8,759 bases of DNA, taken from the NCBI GenBank assembly GCA_000403945.1, contig APFI01000066.1, positions 1-8,759 of the forward strand. The letters run 5' to 3'. Both the position numbers and the translations under genes were made by a program. The stretch's first letter is position 1. Each line of letters opens with the position of its first letter. Below are positions 1 through 6,588 of the stretch, in pieces. The notes beneath the pieces were generated by a model. That model was given only the letters and a program-made list of their open reading frames with translations, was not told the DNA's origin and made no database searches. This DNA comes from Desulfovibrio sp. Dsv1. Lineage in GTDB: Bacteria > Desulfobacterota > Desulfovibrionia > Desulfovibrionales > Desulfovibrionaceae.

Positions 1-32
1 CGAGCTTAACCCGCTTCGCCTTTCGTACATGA

Positions 33-70
33 GCTATCCCGGCCTATTCGGCCTGGCTGGCCGGGACAGC
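33..70. repeat. GC-rich inverted repeat (hairpin) at the left edge
   Basis: Bases 37-44 (TCCCGGCC) pair perfectly with 59-66 (GGCCGGGA). The stem extends outward through one mismatch (36/67) to GCT at 33-35 with AGC at 68-70, and the loop is 14 bases. No run of T follows on either strand, so it is not a textbook intrinsic terminator. It may still end transcription from a gene left of the window, since the AT-rich promoter region begins just after it. Its role is inferred from position only. Confidence 0.4.
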
Positions 71-281
71 CCCCAAATTTCTATACAACATACTGATATA
101 TAGCATAATTTATGCAAATTTGCGCATCCGCGCACGCGCAACAAAGAAGCGCGCATCCTCCCGGCCTCAAAAGCATGCTTGTGACATGTCCATATTTTAT
201 CATATATAACAATATATTAGAAATTCATCCTTTTTGGACATCGACAAAACGTCACTTTAAAATGTTCTTTTTTTCGCAAAG
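71..281. other. AT-rich non-coding region upstream of the TRAP operon
   Basis: No credible gene lies between the window start and dctP at 348; the short open frames here lack ribosome binding sites and family resemblance. About 80-275 is clearly richer in A and T than the surrounding coding DNA, especially 191-235. Such a stretch suits the bendable spacer between an upstream activator site and a sigma-54 promoter. I could not find a convincing match to an IHF consensus, so bending by IHF is only a possibility. Confidence 0.5.
186..241. promoter_or_regulatory. Candidate upstream activator half-sites for the sigma-54 regulator
   Basis: ATGTCCA at 186-192 and TGGACAT at 235-241 are perfect inverted copies. 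The first overlaps the 8-base palindrome GACATGTC (183-190). Both copies also lie near a GTGAC motif: GTGAC at 181-185 directly precedes the first, and GTCAC at 251-255 lies beyond the second, as its reverse complement. If transcription starts near 308, the two copies sit roughly 120 and 70 bases upstream, where enhancer-binding proteins of sigma-54 systems usually bind. Seven-base repeats can arise by chance in AT-rich DNA, so this is tentative. Confidence 0.25.
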
Positions 282-297
282 TGGCCCCGAATTTGCT
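282..297 (+). promoter_or_regulatory. Sigma-54 (-24/-12) promoter of the TRAP operon
   Basis: The sequence TGGCCCCGAATTTGCT matches the sigma-54 consensus TGGCAC-N5-TTGC(A/T). GG lies at 283-284 and GC at 295-296, with the obligatory ten bases between them, and only the A of TGGCAC is changed. This predicts a start near 308, a leader of about 40 bases, and then the AAGGAG ribosome binding site of dctP at 334-339. The strongest support is context: a sigma-54 activator is encoded at the end of the same cluster (4181-5587). The match is read directly from the sequence; promoter activity is inferred. Confidence 0.75.
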
Positions 298-347
298 TGT
301 CTGCCCTGTACACGAACTTCCCCCCATAACCCCAAGGAGTAAAAGCC

Positions 348-1349
348 ATGAAACGCATTCTGGCCGCGCTGTGCACCATATCCCTGTTGCTCGGGGCAAC
401 ATTCGACGCCAGGGCTGCGGAATACCCCAAGATGACCATCCGCGCCGCCACCGCCAACCCCGACGGCAGCCTGCATGTGGAAGCCATCAATAAATTCAAG
501 GAAATTGTGGAAAAGGAATCGGACGGCAAGATCACGGTGCAGACGTTCTACGGCGGATCCATGGGTGACGAACAGGCCAACGTAAAGCAGTTGCGCACCA
601 ATGAGATCCATCTGGCCGTGGTTTCCTGCGGCAACCTGACGCCGTTCGCCTCCAAGGCCGGGGTGTTCTATCTTCCTTACGGTTTCCCCAAAATCGAGGA
701 CGCCCGGAAGGTTTTCACCAACGAAGCGTTCATGGACAGAATGGCCGACGAAATCGCCAAGCAGAGCCGCGCCCGACCGCTTTCCTGGCTGATGGGCGGC
801 TACCGGGTGCTCACCAACTCCAAAAAACCCGTCACCTGCATGGCTGACCTCAAGGGCCTGAAAATCCGCGTGCCCGCCGTGGAACTGCAATTGGAAGCCT
901 TCCGCGCCTGGGGTGTGGAACCGCATCCCCTGTCCTGGTCCGAAACCTTCAACGGTCTGCAGCAGGGCGTTGTGGACGGACAGGAAAATCCCCACACCAT
1001 CAACCGTGACCAGAAGTTCTGGGAAGTGCAGAAGTACATCACCGACCTGCACTATCTGCTCTGGGTCGGCCCCATGCTGGTTTCCGACCCCTGGTACCGC
1101 AAGCTTGATCACGCGACCAAGGAACTGGTGACCCGCGCCGCCCGCGAAGCCGCCCAGTATGAGTGGCAATGGGCCACCGAACAGGATGCCCTGGCCCTGC
1201 AGCAATGCCTTGAAAAAGGCATGGTCATCAACGCCCTGACCGACGAGGACGCCTGGATGAAGGCGGCCCGGGACATGTGGCCCAAAATCTACGACAAGGT
1301 CGGCGGCAAGGAAAATGTGGACGAACTGCTGAAGATCATGGCGCAGTAG
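348..1349 (+). CDS. dctP: TRAP transporter solute-binding protein, DctP family
   Basis: This 333-residue periplasmic protein would capture an organic substrate, typically a carboxylate, and hand it to the DctQM permease. Residues 1-23 form a signal peptide: Lys2-Arg3, a hydrophobic core, then cleavage at about ARA/AEYP. The mature part has the DctP fold, with DLKGLKIRVP at 167-176 carrying the conserved arginine (Arg174) that in characterised members pairs with the ligand carboxylate, and GVVDGQENP at 207-215. Length is normal for the family. The start is set by AAGGAG at 334-339, eight bases before ATG. It is the first gene of the operon, downstream of a sigma-54 promoter, and is separated from dctQ by a GC-rich hairpin that may allow more binding protein than permease to be made. 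The substrate cannot be read from the sequence. dctP is used here as a family-level symbol. Confidence 0.93.
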   Translation: MKRILAALCTISLLLGATFDARAAEYPKMTIRAATANPDGSLHVEAINKFKEIVEKESDGKITVQTFYGGSMGDEQANVKQLRTNEIHLAVVSCGNLTPFASKAGVFYLPYGFPKIEDARKVFTNEAFMDRMADEIAKQSRARPLSWLMGGYRVLTNSKKPVTCMADLKGLKIRVPAVELQLEAFRAWGVEPHPLSWSETFNGLQQGVVDGQENPHTINRDQKFWEVQKYITDLHYLLWVGPMLVSDPWYRKLDHATKELVTRAAREAAQYEWQWATEQDALALQQCLEKGMVINALTDEDAWMKAARDMWPKIYDKVGGKENVDELLKIMAQ

Positions 1350-1390
1350 CCGGACGCACGGCCGCGTCGCGCGCATCGTCCGGCGCGGCC
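1350..1390 (+). other. GC-rich hairpin between dctP and dctQ
   Basis: CCGGACG at 1350-1356, directly after the dctP stop codon, pairs with CGTCCGG at 1377-1383. An overlapping alternative pairs GGCCGCG at 1360-1366 with CGCGGCC at 1384-1390, so two structures compete. There is no T tract. In operons of a binding protein plus membrane subunits, such structures often protect the upstream message or partly stop transcription. That role here is inferred from position. Confidence 0.4.
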
Positions 1391-1418
1391 ATTCCTTCAA
1401 GGAAAGGAGCCGATCACC

Positions 1419-1928
1419 ATGTCCTTGTTCAAAAAATGCTATGACAATTTTGAGGAATATGTCTGTGCCGGACTTGTCTTTCTGATGATCTTCTGTCTGG
1501 TCCTCCAGGTTGTGATGCGTATTCTCACCGGGTCCTCCTTCGCCTGGACCGAGGAACTGTCCCGCTACAGTTTCCTGTGGGCCGTCTTCGTGGGCGCGGC
1601 CCTCGCCGTCAAGCGCGGCGGGCATGTGCGCATCACAGCCCAGTTCGGTCGGCTGGGCGTCAAGGCGCGCCTGTTTTTCCGCGTTCTGGGCGACGCCGTC
1701 TGGATAGCCTTCAATATCTATTTCATCACGGTTTGCTGGGAAACGATCCAGGAGGGCCTGGAATATCCGGAAATATCCCCCACCCTGGGCGTGGTCAAAG
1801 GCCATGTGGAAATGATCATTCCCTTCTGCTTTCTGCTGGTGAGCTGGCGTATTGTGGAAAAGTACTGGAAGCACTGGCGCGCGGGCACCCTGGCCGGCCT
1901 TGTGAACTATGAGGAGAACCCCCAATGA
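1419..1928 (+). CDS. dctQ: TRAP transporter small permease subunit, DctQ family
   Basis: This 169-residue inner-membrane protein is the small subunit that pairs with DctM in tripartite ATP-independent periplasmic transporters. Four hydrophobic segments are visible at about 14-36, 47-65, 88-110 and 124-145. The family signature lies between the first two: FAWTEELSRY at 41-50, followed by the second helix and VKRGGHVRI at 64-72. Its length is typical. The ribosome binding site AAAGGAG (1403-1409) lies nine bases before ATG. The stop overlaps the start of dctM in an ATGA, which indicates translational coupling of the two membrane subunits. dctQ is used at family level; the substrate is unknown. 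Confidence 0.92.
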   Translation: MSLFKKCYDNFEEYVCAGLVFLMIFCLVLQVVMRILTGSSFAWTEELSRYSFLWAVFVGAALAVKRGGHVRITAQFGRLGVKARLFFRVLGDAVWIAFNIYFITVCWETIQEGLEYPEISPTLGVVKGHVEMIIPFCFLLVSWRIVEKYWKHWRAGTLAGLVNYEENPQ

Positions 1929-3220
1929 GTCCGCTTGAACTTGCCCTGATCGCGATGGCCGTCCTTTTTCTGCTGGGCGTCCCCATTTTCATGTCGCTGG
2001 CCATCGCGGCGGCGGTCACCCTGCTCAGCGGCGACATCCTGCCCATGTCCATCATCCACAATTCCCTGTTCGACGGGCTCAACCTCTTTCCGCTGCTGGC
2101 CATCCCCTGTTTTGTGGTGGCCGGGACGCTGATGGAATACGGCAACATCACCCAGCAGATTGTGGATGTGGTCAAGCAGATGGTGGGGCGCATGCACGGC
2201 GGCCTGGGCATCACCACCATTCTGGCCTGCACCTTTTTCGCGGCCATCTCCGGCTCCGGTCCGGGCACGGTGGCGGCCGTGGGCACCATCCTCATTCCCG
2301 CCATGGTCCGCAACGGTTATTCGCGCGAGTACGCCAGCGCGGCGGCATCCTCGGGCGGCACCATCGGCATTCTCATCCCCCCCAGCAACCCCATGATCAT
2401 TTACGCCATTCTGGGCAATCTGTCGGTGACCGCCATGTTCACGGCCGGTTTTCTGCCCGGCTTTCTGGTCGCCTTCGCCATGATCGTCACAGCCTGGCTG
2501 CTGGCCCGCAAAAACAATTTCCGCGGGGACGAAACCGAAAAATTCGAATTGCGCAGATTCATGCACAGCTGCCGCAAATGCTTCTTCGCGCTCATGACGC
2601 CCTTCATCATTCTCGGCTCCATCTATTCCGGCTACGCCACGCCGGTGGAAGCCTCGGTGGTGGCCATTCTGTACGCGCTTTTCGTCGGCATCGTCATCAA
2701 CCGCGCCCTGAAGCGGGAACATATCAACAAGGCCCTGCTGGAAGGCGCCATGGTCTGCGGCGGCGTTCTGCTCATCGTGGGCGCGTCCACCCTGTTCGGC
2801 AAAATTCTCACTTTCGAGAAGGCCCCGCAAAAACTCACCGGTCTGGTCATGGGCATTTCAAAGGATCCCTACGTGGTCCTGCTGATGATCATCGCCGTGC
2901 TGTATGTGCTGGGCATGTTCATGGAAACCCTGTCCACCATCATCATTCTGGTGCCCGTCCTGCTGCCCATGATTCTGGAACTGGGCATCAATCCCATCCA
3001 CTTCGGCATCATCCTGGTGGTGACCAACAACGTGGCCATGCTGACGCCGCCGCTGGGGGTCAATCTTTTTGTGGCCTCACGCATAGGCGGCATCTCGGTG
3101 GAGCGCCTGTCCCTCGCCGTCTTGCCCTACCTTCTGGCCCTGACGGTGAGCATTCTGATCCTGACCTTTGTGCCGTCCATCAGTACCTTCCTGCCCGATG
3201 CGCTGGGCTACGGAAAGTAG
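1925..3220 (+). CDS. dctM: TRAP transporter large permease subunit, DctM family
   Basis: This 431-residue integral membrane protein is the transport subunit, coupling substrate entry to an ion gradient (sodium in the best-studied members). Hydrophobic helices run through almost the whole chain, and the length is normal. Hallmark segments are SGSGPGTVAAVGT at 109-121, GGTIGILIPPSNPMI at 144-158 and, in the second half, TPPLGVNLF at 374-382. These are the two inverted-repeat hairpin regions of the ion-transporter superfamily fold. GAGGAG at 1911-1916 inside dctQ is the ribosome binding site, and the gene overlaps dctQ by four bases. The amidohydrolase gene follows after only 30 bases, so transcription probably continues into it. 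Confidence 0.94.
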   Translation: MSPLELALIAMAVLFLLGVPIFMSLAIAAAVTLLSGDILPMSIIHNSLFDGLNLFPLLAIPCFVVAGTLMEYGNITQQIVDVVKQMVGRMHGGLGITTILACTFFAAISGSGPGTVAAVGTILIPAMVRNGYSREYASAAASSGGTIGILIPPSNPMIIYAILGNLSVTAMFTAGFLPGFLVAFAMIVTAWLLARKNNFRGDETEKFELRRFMHSCRKCFFALMTPFIILGSIYSGYATPVEASVVAILYALFVGIVINRALKREHINKALLEGAMVCGGVLLIVGASTLFGKILTFEKAPQKLTGLVMGISKDPYVVLLMIIAVLYVLGMFMETLSTIIILVPVLLPMILELGINPIHFGIILVVTNNVAMLTPPLGVNLFVASRIGGISVERLSLAVLPYLLALTVSILILTFVPSISTFLPDALGYGK

Positions 3221-3250
3221 CGGCGACATTCAACAACATAAGGAATTTCC

Positions 3251-4084
3251 ATGAAAATCATTGACTTCCGCTTTCGCCCCAGTACGCCGGACGCGGTCAA
3301 GGGCATGCTGGGCAACAAGGTTTTCGGCGAGATGTTCGAGCTGTTCCACTATGCCGACCGGGCCAAGCCCGAGCCCATTGAAAAAATCGTCGGGGATATG
3401 GAGAAACAGGGCGTGGTCAAGGGCGTGGTCACGGGCCGCGACGCCGAAACCACCTATGGCCTGGCCTCGGCCAATCCCGGCATTGTGGCCCTGATGGAGC
3501 GGTATCCCGACAAGTTCATCGGCTTCGCCGGGTTGGACCCGCACAAGGGCATGGACGCCCTGGCCGAACTCACGCGCATGGTCACAAAGCACGGCATGCG
3601 CGGCGCGGCCATTGATCCGTATCTGGCGCGCATCCCGGCCAGCCACGCCAGGTACTACCCCATTTACGCCAAGTGCTGCGAACTGGACGTGCCCATCGTC
3701 ATCACCACCGGGCCCGCCACCCTGGTGCGCGACGCGGTCATGGACGACGCTCATCCCCGCCACATCGACAGGGTGGCGGCGGATTTTCCGGACCTCAAAA
3801 TCGTCATCAGCCACGGCTGTTACCCCTGGGTCAACGAGGCCGTCATGACCGTGCACCGCAACCGCAACGTCTACATGGATCTGGCGGAATACGAGGCTCA
3901 GCCGTTCTCCGAGGGGTATATCCAGGCCGCCAACAGTCTCATCGGCGACAAGCTGCTCTTTGCCAGCGCGGCGCCCTTCGTGGATTTCCAGGAGCAGATC
4001 GCCCTCTACAAACGCCTGCCCTTCACGCCCGACGTGCGGGAAAACGTCATGTACAACAACGCGGCCCGGCTGCTCGGTCTGTAG
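3251..4084 (+). CDS. Amidohydrolase-2 family TIM-barrel protein with altered metal site
   Basis: This 277-residue cytoplasmic protein resembles the amidohydrolase_2 (ACMSD-like) family, whose members hydrolyse, decarboxylate or hydrate small acids. Visible family landmarks are the N-terminal strand IIDFRFRP (3-10), GFAGLDPHKG (91-100), strand-5 region PIVITTGP (148-155), ISHGCYPWVNEAV (186-198), and the C-terminal LLFASAAPF (235-243) followed by the usual ending with NNAARLLGL. Against the classical metal site, HxH is Arg7-x-Arg9, the strand-5 His is Thr152 and the strand-8 Asp is Ala240; only His188 remains. It may therefore act without a metal or as a binding protein. The ribosome binding site TAAGGA (3239-3244) supports the ATG. 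It sits 30 bases after dctM, so it probably handles the transported compound. The exact reaction cannot be assigned. Confidence 0.8.
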   Translation: MKIIDFRFRPSTPDAVKGMLGNKVFGEMFELFHYADRAKPEPIEKIVGDMEKQGVVKGVVTGRDAETTYGLASANPGIVALMERYPDKFIGFAGLDPHKGMDALAELTRMVTKHGMRGAAIDPYLARIPASHARYYPIYAKCCELDVPIVITTGPATLVRDAVMDDAHPRHIDRVAADFPDLKIVISHGCYPWVNEAVMTVHRNRNVYMDLAEYEAQPFSEGYIQAANSLIGDKLLFASAAPFVDFQEQIALYKRLPFTPDVRENVMYNNAARLLGL

Positions 4085-4092
4085 GCGCGGCC

Positions 4093-4144
4093 CTTTCCGC
4101 TTCCGTCTTCCCGCCGGTCCTCCCGGGGAGGCGGAAACGGAAAG
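4093..4144 (+). terminator. Long near-perfect hairpin after the TRAP operon, possible terminator or attenuator
   Basis: Bases 4093-4113 can pair with 4124-4144 over 21 positions, with a single mismatch (4100/4137), two G-U pairs and a ten-base loop. It begins eight bases after the amidohydrolase stop and ends 36 bases before the regulator start. The stem strength suits a transcript end or an RNA-processing site. However, no run of T follows on the plus strand, so classical intrinsic termination is doubtful. It could reduce read-through from the TRAP operon into the regulator gene, which would set up negative or limited feedback. Confidence 0.45.
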
Positions 4145-4180
4145 AGCGGGGAAACACACTTGCCCCCGGAGAAAAGATGC

Positions 4181-5587
4181 ATGTATAGTCCGCACATGCT
4201 GGCCGACTACATCGAACAATTGTGCGACACCTTCCGCGACGCCATCTGTGTCACGGACTGCGAAGGCATTGTGGTGCTGGTCAACCGGCGTCATGCCGAA
4301 CTGACGGGCATTCCCAAGGAAAAGATGCTGGGCAGGCGCGTGCAGGACATGGTCCAGAGCGGCGTTTTCGACACGGTGCTCAACACGCGCGTGGTGCGGA
4401 GCGGCGAAAAAGTTTCCAGCGTGCAGAATCTCTTCAACGGGCGCACCCTGCTGCTGGACGGCCATCCGGTCAAGAACGCCTCGGGCAAGGTGACCCATGT
4501 GGTCACGGTCATTCGCGACGTGACGGCCCTCACCGAGTTGCGCGAGGAAATTTCGGCCCAGAGGGAACTGCTGGAGACCTTTCAGAATCTGAGCAGCGAC
4601 GCCGCCGGAGCGGGCGGCATCCAGTACCCGCGCGTGCTTCAGAGCCAGGCCATGCAGCGCCTCTACGCCGAGGCCGCCGCCATTGCCGACACCGACGCCA
4701 CCGTGCTGCTGCTGGGCGAAACCGGCGTGGGCAAGGACGTGGTAGCCCGGCACATCCACCGCCAGAGCCGCCGGGCGGACGCGCCCTTCATCAAGGTGGA
4801 CTGCGGCAGCATTCCTGAAAATCTCATTGAAACCGAGCTGTTCGGGTATGTGCCGGGCAGTTTTTCCGGCGCCAGCAAGCACGGCAAGGCCGGTCTGGTG
4901 GAGGCGGCCTCCGCGGGCACGCTCTTCCTGGACGAGATCGGCGAATTGCCCATGACCATGCAGTCGCGCCTGTTGCGCGTGCTCCAGGACTGGGAGGTGC
5001 TGCGCGTGGGAGCCACCACGCCCAAAAAAGTGGACGTGCGCGTCATCGCGGCCACCAACAAGGAACTGGAAAAGGAAGTGGCCCACGGCGCGTTCCGCTC
5101 CGATCTCTACTACCGCCTCAAGGTGGCCGTGCTGAACATCCCGCCGCTGCGCAAGCGCCGCGCGGACATCCTGCCGCTGGCCCAGGGTTTTCTGACCTAT
5201 TACGGCAGGAAATACCGCAAATGCGCCCGGTTTTCCGAAGAAGTGGAGCAAATTCTGCAAAATTACTCCTGGCCGGGCAATGTGCGCGAACTGGAAAATC
5301 TGGTGCAGGGCCTGCTGGTCACCTGCAAGCGGGGGCTCATCGACGCGCGGGACCTTTCGGGCATCCGCTCGGTCGCGCCCGGTCAGGGGGACCCCGTGGC
5401 CGGACGCGGCCTGCCCCCCATTGAGGGCCGCTCGCTCAAAAGCATCATGAAGGAAGTGGAAAACACGCTCATAGAGGCGGGCCTCAAGCGGTATGGCTCC
5501 ATCGGTAAGCTTTCGCGCCACTTTCAGATGGACCGAAGCACCATTTTCCGCAAGGTCAAGGAACTGGAGGCCGCCAAAAAACGTTAG
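4181..5587 (+). CDS. Sigma-54-dependent transcriptional activator (PAS, AAA+, Fis-type HTH)
   Basis: This 468-residue enhancer-binding protein would remodel RNA polymerase-sigma-54 to open promoters such as the one at 282-297. An N-terminal PAS sensor spans about 8-115, with a linker to about 150. The AAA+ domain has Walker A GETGVGKD (179-186), loop 1 GSFSGA (226-231, the family's GAFTGA with two conservative changes), Walker B TLFLDEIGE (247-255), the FRSDLYYRL arginine-finger region (305-313) and WPGNVREL (364-371). A Fis-type helix-turn-helix lies at about 439-462. There is no receiver domain, so it is probably a one-component ligand sensor. I chose ATG 4181 because GGAG (4168-4171) lies nine bases upstream; the frame stays open to a TTG at 4160, and ATG 4196 is also possible. 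It likely regulates the adjacent TRAP operon. Its stop overlaps the convergent permease gene by four bases. Confidence 0.92.
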   Translation: MYSPHMLADYIEQLCDTFRDAICVTDCEGIVVLVNRRHAELTGIPKEKMLGRRVQDMVQSGVFDTVLNTRVVRSGEKVSSVQNLFNGRTLLLDGHPVKNASGKVTHVVTVIRDVTALTELREEISAQRELLETFQNLSSDAAGAGGIQYPRVLQSQAMQRLYAEAAAIADTDATVLLLGETGVGKDVVARHIHRQSRRADAPFIKVDCGSIPENLIETELFGYVPGSFSGASKHGKAGLVEAASAGTLFLDEIGELPMTMQSRLLRVLQDWEVLRVGATTPKKVDVRVIAATNKELEKEVAHGAFRSDLYYRLKVAVLNIPPLRKRRADILPLAQGFLTYYGRKYRKCARFSEEVEQILQNYSWPGNVRELENLVQGLLVTCKRGLIDARDLSGIRSVAPGQGDPVAGRGLPPIEGRSLKSIMKEVENTLIEAGLKRYGSIGKLSRHFQMDRSTIFRKVKELEAAKKR

Positions 5588-6588
5588 TTCCAGATGAAGT
5601 GCAGCAGCTTGTAGGAAACAAAGCCCACAGTTCCGGCGGCGGGCAGGGTCAAGATCCAGGCCGTGACCAGATTGCCCGCCACATTCCAGCGTACGGCCGA
5701 GAGCCGCTTGGTGGAACCCACTCCGAAAATGCAGGCCGAAATGGTGTGCGTGGTGCTCACCGGCGCGCCCAGCATGGAGGCTCCGGTGATCACCAGAGCC
5801 GCCGAGCTTTCGGCGGCGAAGCCGTGCACCGGCTCCAGCTTGAAGATGCGGTGCCCCATGGTCTTGACGATCTTCCAGCCGCCCACGGCGGTGCCCAGGG
5901 CCATGGCTCCGGCGCAGGCCAGTTTGACCCAGAGGGGCACTTCCACACTGTCGATCTCTCCAAAGATCAGCAGGGCCAGAGTGACGATGCCCATGGTCTT
6001 CTGGGCGTCGTTGAGGCCGTGGCTGGTGGCCATAAAACCTGCGGACACCAGTTGCAGATGCCGGAAGGTCCAGTTGACCTTGCGTCGATGAACATGCCCG
6101 AAAACCCAGCAAATCAGCCACATGTTCAGAAAACCGACGGCATAGCCCGCCAGGGGCGAACCCACCAGGGGAATCAGCACCTTGTCCACGATGCCGCTGG
6201 CGTTGAGCGCGTCGAAGCCTTGGGCGGCCACGGCAGCGCCGACCATCCCGCCGATCAGGGCATGCGAGGACGACGAGGGGATGCCGTAATACCAAGTGAT
6301 GCAGTTCCAGGCGATGGCCCCCACCAGGGCAGCCAGCACCAGCACGTGGCTGCCTTCCACCACCTGTGGCAGCACAATGCCGCTGCCCAGGGTCTTGGCC
6401 ACCTCCGTGCCCAGCAGTGCCCCACCCAGATTGAGCAGTGCCGCCATGCCCACAGCGAAGCGCGGCGTGACCACCTTGGTGGACACCACAGTGGCGATGG
6501 CGTTGGCGCAGTCATGCGCGCCGTTGGTGAAGTCGAAAACCAGGGCCACCAGCACGATGAGGGCCAGAAGAAGGGGCTCCTCAAACAT
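5584..6588 (-). CDS. Inorganic phosphate transporter, Pit family
   Basis: This 334-residue inner-membrane permease belongs to the PiT family, which imports phosphate, often as a neutral metal-phosphate complex, using proton or sodium gradients. Both halves carry the family signature: FDFTNGAHDCANAIAT at 18-33 and SHGLNDAQKTMG at 189-200. Each is backed by a matching serine/threonine-rich segment, GIPSSSSHALIGG (102-114) and APVSTTHTIS (275-284). About ten hydrophobic helices are visible. It is of the short bacterial/archaeal type, without the long central loop of E. coli PitA. The start overlaps the DUF47 gene by eight bases, and this gene pair is a well-known partnership. The stop codon shares TTAG with the convergent regulator gene, leaving no room for a terminator between them. 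Confidence 0.93.
   Translation of the reverse strand: MFEEPLLLALIVLVALVFDFTNGAHDCANAIATVVSTKVVTPRFAVGMAALLNLGGALLGTEVAKTLGSGIVLPQVVEGSHVLVLAALVGAIAWNCITWYYGIPSSSSHALIGGMVGAAVAAQGFDALNASGIVDKVLIPLVGSPLAGYAVGFLNMWLICWVFGHVHRRKVNWTFRHLQLVSAGFMATSHGLNDAQKTMGIVTLALLIFGEIDSVEVPLWVKLACAGAMALGTAVGGWKIVKTMGHRIFKLEPVHGFAAESSAALVITGASMLGAPVSTTHTISACIFGVGSTKRLSAVRWNVAGNLVTAWILTLPAAGTVGFVSYKLLHFIWN

Noticed and set aside
4149..4164. A second sigma-54-like element (GG-N10-GC, with TTGC at 4160-4163) before the regulator gene
   Set aside because: Spacing fits, but the predicted start near 4175 would lie after the ribosome binding site (4168-4171) and only about six bases before the ATG, and the -24 half is weak.
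4160..4180. TTG at 4160 as start of the sigma-54 activator
   Set aside because: The GGAG at 4168-4171 would lie inside the coding region, whereas it is ideally placed for ATG 4181.
3230..6295. A 1021-residue open frame on the minus strand, and a similar 557-residue one at 252-1925
   Set aside because: Both lie opposite well-supported family genes, have no ribosome binding site or family motifs, and have the His/Gly/Arg/Gln-rich composition typical of antisense frames in high-GC DNA.
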